From Dyadobacter jejuensis (GTDB lineage Bacteria; Bacteroidota; Bacteroidia; Cytophagales; Spirosomataceae): a stretch of 64,000 bases of DNA. The notes below the pieces were generated by a model that searched no databases, had not been told where the DNA came from, and worked only from the letters and a program-made list of their open reading frames with translations. Positions 1 to 9,143 of the stretch are shown here, one piece after another. Numbering within the stretch: the first letter of the stretch is position 1; every line of letters begins with the position of its first letter. The stretch covers positions 97,483-161,482 of the forward strand of contig NZ_QGDT01000012.1 in assembly GCF_003149085.1 (NCBI RefSeq). The letters are read 5' to 3'. Both the position numbers and the translations under genes were made by a program.

Positions 1-3000
1 TCTTAAATTGTAATTCAAATGTGTCGGAAAGATTAACTTCAGTCTGCTTAGATGAGGCGATTTCATTTGCGAAGTTCTTCAAATACCCCACTGCTTTCTT
101 ATTATTCTGCTCGCTATCGGCAGTGCTGAATAAGTTTGAAGCTCCAAGCGTAGTTGAATATTCATTATTAAATAATCGGATTTCAGATAAAAGCATCACA
201 ACTCTATTCGCACTGGAGGATAGCCGAAGGTTAATGCTCTTGATGACACCGGCAAAATTTCGCTCTTCGAAATCTTTGTTTATATCAGCAATCACCTTTT
301 GAATAATGGCCTCTTTGGAGACTAATTCTGTGGTCTCTTTACCGATCTGAGCGATTAGGCTGGCAAAATGTTCATTGGTTCGCTTTTCATACTCGGCTAT
401 TTTGTCCTCCTCTATAAACTCCTTTAAGTTTTCAGCAAACAGGAAGTAATCTTCATTTTCAATCAGATTGGTCTTAAATCCAAATATATTCGAGGATGAA
501 AAATAGCTAAGGAACCGGCCTATTGCCGCACGCAATTCATCGGTCTTATTTCTGATGGAAAAGCTTTTGTCATTCAGCTCTGCGATCAGGGTCTTTAGCC
601 GTCTATCGACCTTATGTCCATCGTTGATTGGTAGGTCATCGGGGTTGAGTCTTAAAAATACTTCTGTCTGGACAAACCGATTGAACTCTTCTAGGTCCTC
701 CTGGGTCTCGCGGAGGGTGGAATCCATTTCATGGATCAGAGTGTTTAGCCTGTCAACCTCCTGTACAAGCTTTTCTTTACCTAGCTCATAGCGCTGCTCT
801 AGGGTGAGTAAGCGAGTAACACCAAGTTTTTTATTCGCCTTAAACTCGTCGACCAGGTCGAATAATTCTCGCTTATCTTTATAATAATCGGATACAATAT
901 TCCTGTTGTCTTCTATAAAACGGAGCTCGGCATTTACTTCCAGTAACTCACTAACAATAATTGAAATCCGTTTGGTATCTGCGCCTTCGCGTTCTAACAC
1001 CCGGTTTTCTTGGGCCTTAATCTCAACATTTCGGTTTTGAATGGCTACTGTTTCCTTTTCTATATCCTTGTCAAGTCCAGAGAGCGACGCATGAAGTTGG
1101 GCACTTTCCTCCGCAATTTTATGATCCCTTTCCTTCTTTTTCCTTTCGATCAGGCTCCTGACCTGGTTGTTTATCATCGATAAATGATCCAGAGCAGTCT
1201 GCTTCTCTTCATTGGCGAGCAAAAGCTCCTGATTAATGGCCTCAAGGGCATTGGACCGGTCAGTAACTCCTTTTCGCTGAAACTCTTCAAGTGCGATAGT
1301 GGCCTTTTCTAAATCTAACAACGCCTTTTGGTAGGCATATTCTTGGAGGTCAATGGCGTTCTTAGAAGCCTTAATTTGAGGCTGATACTTCTTTTTGAGT
1401 TTTTCCTGTTCTTTTACCCTTTCTTCTGCCATGGCAGCAAGCAAAGCTTGCGCCTTTTTGATTTCGATACCGATTTGCAGGCATTCCTTTTCATAATCCG
1501 TGACGGTCTTTACCTCTACGGCGATTTCTTCCAGATTAATTTCTACACCATAAAATGTTCCTTCAGCCTTCGCCAGTCTGGGTGATAGACCTGAATGAAA
1601 TAAAACCTGTTCCTGGTTGATAACCCTACCGATGGTCTGTTCCCATCCGGGCTTATTTTCATGAAGCCACTCGTATAAAGAGTCCTTGCGCTGGGCGATG
1701 AGGGAATTTATCTTTTCAATTTTTTCGGTTAAACTAGCCATTGAGCCCTTTGTAAGGGCTGTTTTGTGATTATATTCCGTGTCGTATTTAGCTATATCCA
1801 GATCCCACTGTTTCTGAAGAGATTCGACCTGGGCCTTGCCCCCTTTTTTCTGTATATCCGAGGACAGTATGATCTGATTCGCCTGATCAATGGCCTGTCT
1901 ATTTTCGTCAATCTCTTTTTCAAACCAGCGCTTTAGTTCGATTTCCTTTTTTTTAAGGTTCAAGTCATGAATAACGGCGATCTTTTTTTGGATAGCCTCT
2001 TCTGCATTGATCTTTATCTCCCTGTTTTCATCTTCTGTTTCATGGATGATCCGCTCATAAACCTGCTGAATCTCTTCCTTTATCTTGTAAAAGTTATCCT
2101 TTTGATTAATCTTCTCCCTGTTCTTTTGATTAATAAAATCGTTCAGCTGATTTTGGTTCTGAACGATCAGGGCATCGTATTTCGTAGTGATTTCAGCGAA
2201 TCGAGCGGATAGCAAATGTTCTTCCTTTTTCAAGTGCTCCTTTTTGTTTTCCAGCTCTGACCGTTTACTCACCCGGGCTATAATATCACCAATATTTAAC
2301 CGGGTATATCCATCCAGTTTCTGCCTGGCCTCCGTTATTTTTCCGTCCAGCAAATTAATCTCCTTAACAATCTTGGCCTTCTTTTCCTGAAATTTCTGAC
2401 TTGCCTCAGCGACTTTCTTACTCGCCGAAGTTAATTTTTCCTTCTCCTTTTCCAGCTTTTTCAAAGCTTCTGGTAGGGACTTTTCTAATGCCGCATGCGT
2501 TGCCAGCAGTTGACGTGCAACCGTTACTTTTTCCTTATCAAGGAAGCTAATTTCCGTGTAAACTTTTGCGATGCTCTTTGCTACTGACCGTACCACAACA
2601 TCTCCGCTGCGATTTTTATCACTCCATTTGCTAATATCGGCCAGTTGCTGTTCGAAATCCCGAAGGTGGAAGGCATACTGGTCCAGATCAATCTTCACAT
2701 CCTCTTCATTTAAGGACATGATTATGGTTTGTTTTATAAACTCGGCTTCCAGCTTTGAATTCAAAAACACATTCTGTATGGTCCGAGGCAGATTTTGGTA
2801 CTGTCTACTTTCAATAAGGGCATATTTACGAAACTCTGCAGGCAGACCCTTATTATTGCCATAAAGGATGTCCCGGTATTCTTCATACCTTTCAATTTTT
2901 CTGGTATAGCTGGCAGGCCCATTAAACGTTCCCCGTACCTGCTCCCATCCTAGGGCTTTGTTTTCGGTACCGATAAAATTATTCTTGTTATAGGGGCCAT

Positions 3001-3307
3001 TGATAAAGCGGTAGGCAACACGCCCCTGCGATTTGAAGGCCACCACACAATATGGGCCGGTTTCCCTCGATAATTCATAAACTAAATAGGAGTTCCCATA
3101 AGGAAAATAGTAGTCATCAAAGGAACGTTTTCCCTTCTCTATGCCTAATTTAAGTTTGTCAGCATTGTAAAAGAATAGAATCGCCCTTAAGGCTGTACTT
3201 TTTCCTACACCCTGTGTACCAATAAAATGAACGTTTCCATCCAGATTTATCTCCGCATACGCTACACTCGCACTATTTATAAAAATAATCTTATTCAGGA
3301 ATCTCAT
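1..3307 (-). CDS. SMC-like ATPase of an MksBEF/Wadjet-type complex (MksB/JetC), partial
   Basis: About 1,100 residues are visible; the C-terminus lies beyond the left edge. Reading from ATG at 3307, residues 30-38 are a Walker A loop (GTQGVGKST) followed by ALRAILFFYNADK, typical of MukB/MksB/JetC heads. After the head half comes a very long charged coiled coil rich in K, E, Q and L, as in SMC proteins. The ABC signature and Walker B are expected in the missing part. The start overlaps the end of the MksE-like gene by 17 bp, suggesting translational coupling. Known for the family: MksBEF/JetABC are SMC-type loop extruders, and with the toprim nuclease JetD/MksG they cleave plasmid DNA. Inference: jetD would lie just left of the window. 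Without it, a housekeeping MksBEF condensin remains possible. Confidence 0.8.
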   Translation of the reverse strand, partial: MRFLNKIIFINSASVAYAEINLDGNVHFIGTQGVGKSTALRAILFFYNADKLKLGIEKGKRSFDDYYFPYGNSYLVYELSRETGPYCVVAFKSQGRVAYRFINGPYNKNNFIGTENKALGWEQVRGTFNGPASYTRKIERYEEYRDILYGNNKGLPAEFRKYALIESRQYQNLPRTIQNVFLNSKLEAEFIKQTIIMSLNEEDVKIDLDQYAFHLRDFEQQLADISKWSDKNRSGDVVVRSVAKSIAKVYTEISFLDKEKVTVARQLLATHAALEKSLPEALKKLEKEKEKLTSASKKVAEASQKFQEKKAKIVKEINLLDGKITEARQKLDGYTRLNIGDIIARVSKRSELENKKEHLKKEEHLLSARFAEITTKYDALIVQNQNQLNDFINQKNREKINQKDNFYKIKEEIQQVYERIIHETEDENREIKINAEEAIQKKIAVIHDLNLKKKEIELKRWFEKEIDENRQAIDQANQIILSSDIQKKGGKAQVESLQKQWDLDIAKYDTEYNHKTALTKGSMASLTEKIEKINSLIAQRKDSLYEWLHENKPGWEQTIGRVINQEQVLFHSGLSPRLAKAEGTFYGVEINLEEIAVEVKTVTDYEKECLQIGIEIKKAQALLAAMAEERVKEQEKLKKKYQPQIKASKNAIDLQEYAYQKALLDLEKATIALEEFQRKGVTDRSNALEAINQELLLANEEKQTALDHLSMINNQVRSLIERKKKERDHKIAEESAQLHASLSGLDKDIEKETVAIQNRNVEIKAQENRVLEREGADTKRISIIVSELLEVNAELRFIEDNRNIVSDYYKDKRELFDLVDEFKANKKLGVTRLLTLEQRYELGKEKLVQEVDRLNTLIHEMDSTLRETQEDLEEFNRFVQTEVFLRLNPDDLPINDGHKVDRRLKTLIAELNDKSFSIRNKTDELRAAIGRFLSYFSSSNIFGFKTNLIENEDYFLFAENLKEFIEEDKIAEYEKRTNEHFASLIAQIGKETTELVSKEAIIQKVIADINKDFEERNFAGVIKSINLRLSSSANRVVMLLSEIRLFNNEYSTTLGASNLFSTADSEQNNKKAVGYLKNFANEIASSKQTEVNLSDTFELQFK

Positions 3308-3863
3308 GCTGTATATCTTCAGGGATATTGATATTCATTAATAGTTTTTCAAGGTAGGCAAATGACGCCAGTGTTTTATATTCCTGGACAATCGCATTTT
3401 CCAATTCGATGAAGTTGTCCTTTTCAAGATGGTCTAGCACCTTTTCAATAATATCGCCATGCCTGTCCTTACCCGGCGCATATTTCTTTAGGCCTTCCAG
3501 TTTGTTTTTCAGATCGGCATCTACCCCCAATCTTACCAGTATTTCCTGTGGGCGGAAACGAAACCCAGACCCGAAGCTATTTTCAAAGGTTTTTAAAAAA
3601 TCGACAATATCGATCCATTTCATGGCAGTATCCAGTTTACGGTCTAGGTCAGCACGGCTATCGACCCTGGTAAAGTGATAATACTCGTCACCTTCTTCTA
3701 AGATAAGGTTAATGCCCTGGAAATAGCGGTAGTAATGATCAAAATCCTGGTTGATAGCGTTGTAAAGCTTACGAACGGCATCATTGCTACTATTAGAACA
3801 GATAAACTGGCCTTTATTCAATATATCGTATACTTCGGCGGACTGCTTAGGGTTCTCGGTCAT
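3291..3863 (-). CDS. MksE/JetB-like kleisin-associated winged-helix subunit
   Basis: This 190-residue protein lies between the MksF-like and SMC-like genes, the position of MksE/JetB in mksFEB and jetABCD operons. Its length suits the MukE/JetB (DUF4194-like) family, which forms winged-helix dimers that bind the kleisin and DNA. Segments such as YNAINQDFDHYYRYFQGINL, then a short strand with a basic turn (YYHFTRVDSRADLDRKLD), resemble that family, but no catalytic motif is expected and none is seen. It starts one base after the stop of the upstream gene, and its 3' end overlaps the SMC gene. The assignment rests mainly on gene order, size and the adjacent SMC ATPase. Confidence 0.7.
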   Translation of the reverse strand: MTENPKQSAEVYDILNKGQFICSNSSNDAVRKLYNAINQDFDHYYRYFQGINLILEEGDEYYHFTRVDSRADLDRKLDTAMKWIDIVDFLKTFENSFGSGFRFRPQEILVRLGVDADLKNKLEGLKKYAPGKDRHGDIIEKVLDHLEKDNFIELENAIVQEYKTLASFAYLEKLLMNINIPEDIQHEIPE

Positions 3864-3864
3864 A

Positions 3865-5064
3865 TTATAATGGATAAATCAATAAGTATTCAGTCTTTCC
3901 CTTGGTCTGGTAATCGTCTGTTAATCTAAACAGCTCATCATATTGAGAAATTAACTGGCAATAAACCGTCAGCAGCTCTTCGAATGAAACGGGCTTTCCA
4001 AAATCATAGGCTTGCAAAAAGTCAAAAAGGTTATTACTACCGGCCAAGAAGCTATTTTTTACTTCCTCGAGATTAATCTGGACAAGTTCTTCCACATTGT
4101 CCTCCAGATAATCCGTTAAGTTATTATCAGATAGCAATTGCTTGGCCCTGGGGCCTGACCGCACACGACTGACCACCCTTTTGATGATTTCCAATGTATC
4201 ATCATCGCTTTGCAGCTGGTCTATCGATAGCTTTAAAGGGTAGGCCGGATTTGGCTCAAAGACCAGGGCATGGTTGCTTGACAATACCTGAACAATATCC
4301 GTCTTACTACGGAGCTCAAACTGGTCCTTTAAATACTTGAGTTGTCTGACTTTCTCCAATAGTCCGCTTTGAAATTTGAGCCGATTAAGAAAGTCTATAA
4401 TCTGCTTTTGAATGTCAATCAGATTATGTCTACATGAATTTAGCTGGCTCTTCAGGCTTATAATTATTCTTTGTAATTCTTCATCGGCTGCGGTTTTGAA
4501 AAATGTCTGTTCCTCCTCCTCAGATATCAGATGCTCGGTCAATGCCACTAAAGCTGCTATATCATTTCGTTTGATGTCCAGATGTTCTAGCTTGGCTTTT
4601 TTGATTTTGTAATTCGGCTCGTTTTTAAAGGTATTGTCTATATTTCTTTTTAAGTCCACTACATTCCGAATGGCGATAATACCCGTTTTTCTCAATGCAC
4701 TCTTTACCTGTCGCAGGTAATTATACTTTCTACTTTCGCTATTTTCCTGTAAATAATAAAGGATATTCTGACGGATGCTCTGAAGGTTCTCATTAATGTA
4801 GGAGACATTAATTTCTTCGTTTACCTCAAGGATCTGTTCGAAGAACTGTAGGAATTGGTCATCCAGCTCCAGATATGGGCCATTTTCTCTGATAACGGCG
4901 AACTCAATCAGGGCACGGAGTTTGTCCTCATTATAATCCAGCACTTCCAGCGCATCGTCAAAACGGTACGATAGAACCTTTCGTTTTTCGAAGATCTCGG
5001 TGATGAGCTTTTGCTCACGACTGAGAACGGCCAGTAATTCTTTTATAGAGGAAAAAGTTTTCAA
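3865..5064 (-). CDS. MksF/JetA-like kleisin subunit
   Basis: A 399-residue, largely helical protein and the first gene of the three-gene set. The N-terminus (about 1-100) looks like a winged-helix region. The middle (about 190-270) is rich in long amphipathic helices with heptad-like spacing (LQRIIISLKSQLNSCRHNL), and the C-terminus forms a second compact segment. This layout fits MukF/MksF/JetA kleisins, which bridge the two SMC heads. It is shorter than the roughly 480-residue DUF3375 JetA proteins of classical type I Wadjet, so it may belong to another Mks/Wadjet subtype. No clear promoter was found upstream, where the region passes into the repeat mosaic. Confidence 0.65.
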   Translation of the reverse strand: MKTFSSIKELLAVLSREQKLITEIFEKRKVLSYRFDDALEVLDYNEDKLRALIEFAVIRENGPYLELDDQFLQFFEQILEVNEEINVSYINENLQSIRQNILYYLQENSESRKYNYLRQVKSALRKTGIIAIRNVVDLKRNIDNTFKNEPNYKIKKAKLEHLDIKRNDIAALVALTEHLISEEEEQTFFKTAADEELQRIIISLKSQLNSCRHNLIDIQKQIIDFLNRLKFQSGLLEKVRQLKYLKDQFELRSKTDIVQVLSSNHALVFEPNPAYPLKLSIDQLQSDDDTLEIIKRVVSRVRSGPRAKQLLSDNNLTDYLEDNVEELVQINLEEVKNSFLAGSNNLFDFLQAYDFGKPVSFEELLTVYCQLISQYDELFRLTDDYQTKGKTEYLLIYPL

Positions 5065-5336
5065 ATCGCCAAAGTGATATATGTGATTACCGAACCATTA
5101 TTTTATAGGCACTAGCTTCAGCCATAGCAGTGACTACATCTTGAGGAGCCCTGTTTATGATTAAGGTTCTCTATAAAGAATTCAAGTTAACAAATATCGG
5201 CTAAACTGTTGTAAGGGCTATCCCCTCTGCTGAAAAGAGACGTCGGCCTCAAATTTCAAGTAACCGTAAGTTCCTCCAAAAAAGGAAAGGTTTAAAATTA
5301 GGCAAAAATATTAATTTCAAACTCGTAAAAGCTCAA
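5065..5336. other. intergenic leader region upstream of the MksF/JetA-like gene
   Basis: No open reading frame with plausible features is seen. The minus strand has GATATTTG, one mismatch from the Bacteroidota -7 box TAnnTTTG, about 130 bases before the MksF/JetA start, but no convincing -33 element. The palindromic repeat mosaic begins immediately beyond. Confidence 0.3.
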
Positions 5337-8080
5337 AAAATGTCAATGGCACGGGCGGCGGGCGGCGGTTGGCTTTCGGCGGTCGGCTTTCGGCTAAGAG
5401 GAATCGAGAAAGAATAGGGGGCAGGACCTCATAGTGCGGAATAGGTAATTTGCCTTTGCATATGATGTTCGATACCTACGGCATCGTTATTGACGAAACC
5501 TTGCATTTATTTCTATAAACGTTTTATCCCGCTGGGATAATGTTTGGTAGGGGGATGGGAAATTTATTTTGGGCCATCGGTGGTCGGTGGTCGGCCATCG
5601 GCTGTCGGCTGTCGGCGGTTGGCTTTCGGCGGTCGGCTTTCGGCTAAGAGGAATCGAGAAAGAATAGGGGGCAGGACCTCATAGTGCGGAATAGGTAATT
5701 TGCCTTTGCATATGATGTTCGATACCTACGGCATCGTTATTGACGAAACCTTGCATTTATTTCTATAAACGTTTTATCCCGCTGGGATAATGTTGGGTAG
5801 GGTTGTGATGGGAATTTTTTTTTGGGGCCATCGGCGGTCGATGGTCGGCGGTCGGCTATTGGCCGTCGGCTAAGAGGAATCGAGAAAGAATAGGGGGCAG
5901 GACCTCATATTGAGGAATAGGTATTATGCCTTTGCATATGATGTTCGATACCTACGGCATCGTTAAGGATGAATCCATATATTAATTTCTATAAACGTTT
6001 TATCCCGCTGGGATAATGTTGGAGGGGGGGGGCTTTTGGGCCATCGGCGGTCGGCGGTCAGCTTTCGGCTAAAAGGAATCGAGAAAGAATAGGGGGGCAG
6101 GGCCTGAGGCTGGGACACGAATGTAAATCCCGAAGGGATGACATATTTATAACCCATGCGAGTCAAAACCCGGACTCGGAAATGATTGAATTCTTATAAC
6201 CTACCGATAGCCCTATAGCATAGAGCATACGGCTTATAGCCTTTTATATTGTTTATTTCTATAAACGTTTTATCCCGCTGGGATAATGTTGGGTAGGGGG
6301 ATGGGAAATTTATTTTGGGCCATCGGTGGTCGGCTGTCGGCCATCAGCGGTCGGCAATCGGCTAAGAGGAATCGAGAAAGAATAGGGGGGAGGACCCAAG
6401 GCAGGGAAACCAACGTAAATCCCAAGGGATGACATTTTTATAACCCATGCGAGTCAAAACCCGGACTCCGAAATGATTGAATTTTTATAACCTACCGATA
6501 GCCCTATAGCATAGAGCATACGGCTTATAGCATTCTTATTGTATTTATTTCTATAAACGTTTTATCCCGCTGGGATAATGTTACAAGAGGTTGTGATGGG
6601 AATTTTTTTTGGGGCCATCGGCTATCGGCCGTCGGCTAAGAGGAATCGATTAAGAAAAGGGGGCATAACCTCACGCTAGGAAAGCGACGTAAATCCCAAG
6701 GGATGACATTTTTATAACCCATGCGAGTCAAAACCCGGACTCCGAAATGATTGAATTCTTATAACCTACCGCTAGCCCTATAGCATAGAGCATACTGCTT
6801 ATAGCCTTCTTATATTGTTTATTTCTATAAACGTTTTATCCCGCTGGGATAATGTTACAAGGGGTTTCGATTGAAATTATATATTTTGAAAAATCTGAAA
6901 AGATGCCATCGGCATCTAACGTTTGTAGCTGAACAGCCATCCGATGGGATACCGACTGCAGGGCAGTCGAACCAAAACGTTATAAACCAACCAACATGCT
7001 ATCTTTTTGGCTGTCGGCCTAGGGCATTTGGCTGTCAGCTGTCGGCATTTGGCCAAAAGGAGTCTAGAAAGAATAGGAAGCAGGACCTCCTAGTGCGGAA
7101 TAGGTATTATGCTTTTGCCTATGTTGTTCGATACCTACGGCATCGTTATTAACGAATCCTTGTATTTAATTCTATAAACGTTTTATCCCGCTGGGATAAT
7201 GTTGGAGGGGTTGTGATGGGAATTTTATTTTGGGCCACCGGCGGTCGGCTTTCGGCTAAGTGGAATCGAGAGAGAATAGGAGGCAGATCCTCACGCTAGG
7301 AAAGCGAGGTAAATCCCGAAGGGATGACATATTTATAACCCACGCGAGTCAAAACCCGGACTCCGAAATGATTGAATTCTTATAACCTACCGCTAGCCCT
7401 ATAGCATAGAGCATACGGCTTATAGCATTCTTATTGTGTTTGTTTCTATAAACGTTTTATCCCGCTGGGATAATGTTACAAGAGGTTTCGATTGAAATTA
7501 TATATTTTGAAAAATCTGTTTAGATGCCATCGGCATCTAACGTTTGTAGCCGAACAGCCATCCGATGGGATACCGACTGCAGGGCAGTCGAACCAAAACG
7601 TTATAAACTAACCAACATGCTATCTTTTTGGCTGTCGGCAGACGGCATTTGGCGGTCGGCTTTCGGCATTTGGCCAAAAGGAGTCTAGAAAGAATAGGAA
7701 GCAGGACCTCCTAGTGCGGAATAGGTATTATGCCTTTGCCTATGTTGTTCGATACCTACGGCATCGTTATTAACGAATCCTTGTATTTAATTCTATAAAC
7801 GTTTTATCCCGCTGGGATAATGTTGGGTAGGGGGATGGGAAATTTATTTTGGGCCATCGGTGGTCGGCTGTCGGCGGTCAGCTGTCGGCTTTCGGCTAAG
7901 AGGAATCGAGAAAGAATAGGAGGCAAGACCTCACGCTAGGAAACCAACGTAAATCCCGAAGGGATGACATTTTTATAACCCATGCGAGTCAAAACCCGGA
8001 CTCCGAAATGATTGAATTCTTATAACCTACCGATAGCCCTATAGCATAGAGCATACGGCATATAGCATTCCTTTGGCAGG
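5337..8080. repeat. Mosaic array of about ten palindrome-bearing intergenic repeats (REP/BIME-like)
   Basis: A gene-free block built from a few shuffled modules. Nine copies contain the perfect palindrome TATCCCGCTGGGATA in a longer conserved 27-base segment, starting near 5518, 5768, 5994, 6264, 6556, 6840, 7177, 7451 and 7798. Other modules are a linker of GTCGGC/GGTCGG variants, a segment reading AAGAGGAATCGAGAAAGAA, a palindrome ATCCCGAAGGGAT, a module containing GATACCTACGGCATCG, and a longer module (near 6870 and 7490) holding GATGCCATCGGCATC and CATCCGATGGGAT. Spacing between units runs from 226 to 347 bp. No transposase gene lies in or beside the array. Small reading frames inside it consist of repeat sequence and are not believed to be genes. 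Similar palindromic repeats are common between genes in Bacteroidota. Confidence 0.85.
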
Positions 8081-8088
8081 CCCTCCTG

Positions 8089-8151
8089 CGGGACTCGAAC
8101 CCGCGACCCCATGCCCACGCGGGGCGTGGCAGAATGACAGACATGTATTCT
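8089..8151 (-). pseudogene. Degenerate 3'-half copy of tRNA-Asp with a 20-bp palindromic insert
   Basis: Bases 8089-8114 are identical over 26 bp to the T-arm and variable region of the intact tRNA-Asp. Bases 8135-8151 match the anticodon-arm side at 16 of 17 positions. Between them sit 20 extra bases containing the palindrome CCACGC-GGGG-CGTGG. The D-arm and 5' acceptor strand are missing. The flank TATAGCATTCCT-N-TGGCAGG occurs both here (8061-8080) and beside the true tRNA (8205-8224), so the tRNA 3' half and its flank were duplicated together. Confidence 0.7.
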
Positions 8152-8250
8152 ATAGAAAGTTAGGTTAAATTCAACGCTTATAGCTTAGAGCATACGGCTT
8201 ACCGCTTATAGCATTCCTGTGGCAGGATCTAGCAATTCCTCATAAACACC

Positions 8251-8280
8251 AAAAAAAGCCCAGATTTCTCTGAGCTTTTT
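8251..8280 (-). terminator. Rho-independent terminator of tRNA-Asp
   Basis: On the minus strand, directly after the tRNA, there is a 10-bp stem AAAGCTCAGA/TCTGGGCTTT with one G-U pair and a GAAA loop. A run of T follows (A-run at 8251-8257 on the plus strand). Confidence 0.8.
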
Positions 8281-8281
8281 G

Positions 8282-8355
8282 CGGTCTGGACGGGACTCGA
8301 ACCCGCGACCCCATGCGTGACAGGCATGTATTCTAACCAACTGAACTACCAAACC
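8282..8355 (-). tRNA. tRNA-Asp (anticodon GTC)
   Basis: On the minus strand the acceptor stem GGTTTGG pairs with CCAGACC (one G-U pair), followed by discriminator G. The D-arm contains GTTCAGTTGGTTAGAA, the anticodon loop reads CTGTCAC with GTC in the middle, and the T-arm is CGGGTTCGAGTCCCG. CCA is not encoded. A strong terminator follows directly. The nearby partial copy at 8089-8151 suggests that this tRNA has served as a recombination or integration site. Confidence 0.95.
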
Positions 8356-8625
8356 GTGCTTTACTTTTCCGTTACCAGATCCGTAAATCGTGGTGCAAAA
8401 GTAATCACACAAATTTAATATAAAAGCTTTTACTAATTCTTTTTTTTAATGTTTTTTCTATCTGCTTAAAAATAAGAAGCTTATCTCTAAAAGTTTTTTT
8501 CTAGGCCTGGAAGCCTTTTGGAGCGGGTATTAGGCCATTATTGAAAATTGGTATTAGTTTGATTCTATATTGGGTATTTTGGCTTGGAGTGGGCTTGCAT
8601 AGTCCTATGTAAACATATTTTAACC

Positions 8626-8633
8626 TAACTTTG
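8626..8633 (+). promoter_or_regulatory. Possible Bacteroidota -7 promoter box of the metal-efflux operon
   Basis: TAACTTTG matches the TAnnTTTG consensus and lies 18 bases before the ATG at 8652, which would give a short leader. No clear -33 TTG is found at the preferred distance, so the call is tentative. It supports 8652 over the upstream in-frame ATG at 8631. Confidence 0.35.
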
Positions 8634-8651
8634 CCATATATTCCGGTTATC

Positions 8652-9053
8652 ATGCTCAGAAAGTTAGTTTGTATTTCCTTAATGGTGCTTTACCTGGTTC
8701 CTGGGTCTGCTCTCAAAGAGCTGACCAAGCTGCCTGTGTTGCTGCAGCATTTCCAGGTGCATAAATCCTGGAATCAGGATACAACTTTTTTGGGCTTTTT
8801 AGAACATCATTATGCTACCCATCCCGATGGGAATCCCGACCAGGATCTGGACAACCAGCTTCCCTTTAAAGGTCATCACGAATTGACAAGCACGGTATTG
8901 GTCTTTTCCTTGCCCATACCGATCCTTCATTTTCAGTTTAAGACGGGATTTAGTCAATTCCTTCAGCGGCCGGTGTATTTCTATAAGAATGTCTTCCCTT
9001 CCACCCACCTGCTCACCAGCATCTGGCAGCCTCCTCAAGCCACATCAGTTTAA
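8652..9053 (+). CDS. Small secreted histidine-containing protein of the metal-efflux operon
   Basis: About 133 residues from the ATG at 8652. An N-terminal hydrophobic signal sequence (LVCISLMVLYLVPGSALK) is followed by a short soluble part with several His and Asp residues (LEHHYATHPDGNPDQDLDNQ, later FKGHHE). It lies 90 bp upstream of the CusA-like gene on the same strand. Small proteins of this kind often precede cus/czc pumps in Bacteroidota, and the acidic/His stretch could bind a metal ion. That role is inference; no named family is recognised. The start at 8652 is preferred because a promoter-like TAACTTTG overlaps the longer alternative start. Confidence 0.65.
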   Translation: MLRKLVCISLMVLYLVPGSALKELTKLPVLLQHFQVHKSWNQDTTFLGFLEHHYATHPDGNPDQDLDNQLPFKGHHELTSTVLVFSLPIPILHFQFKTGFSQFLQRPVYFYKNVFPSTHLLTSIWQPPQATSV

Positions 9054-9143
9054 TTATTGGTGTGAAAGAGCCTTTTAGGGGGCCTTATTAGGGGCTCTCT
9101 ATGCTTTTTCCGATTTATTTAATACGGAATCCTAGAAATTGAT

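Noticed and set aside
1..2864. Several plus-strand frames opposite the SMC-like gene
   Set aside because: They are antisense shadows of a long, continuous minus-strand coding region with a clear Walker A and coiled coil.
5963..7152. Small reading frames in the palindromic mosaic (5963-6166 minus, 6871-7152 plus)
   Set aside because: They translate the shared repeat modules and differ only where modules differ. No ribosome-binding site or family resemblance.
8206..8412. A 68-residue frame on the minus strand
   Set aside because: It covers the tRNA-Asp and its terminator.
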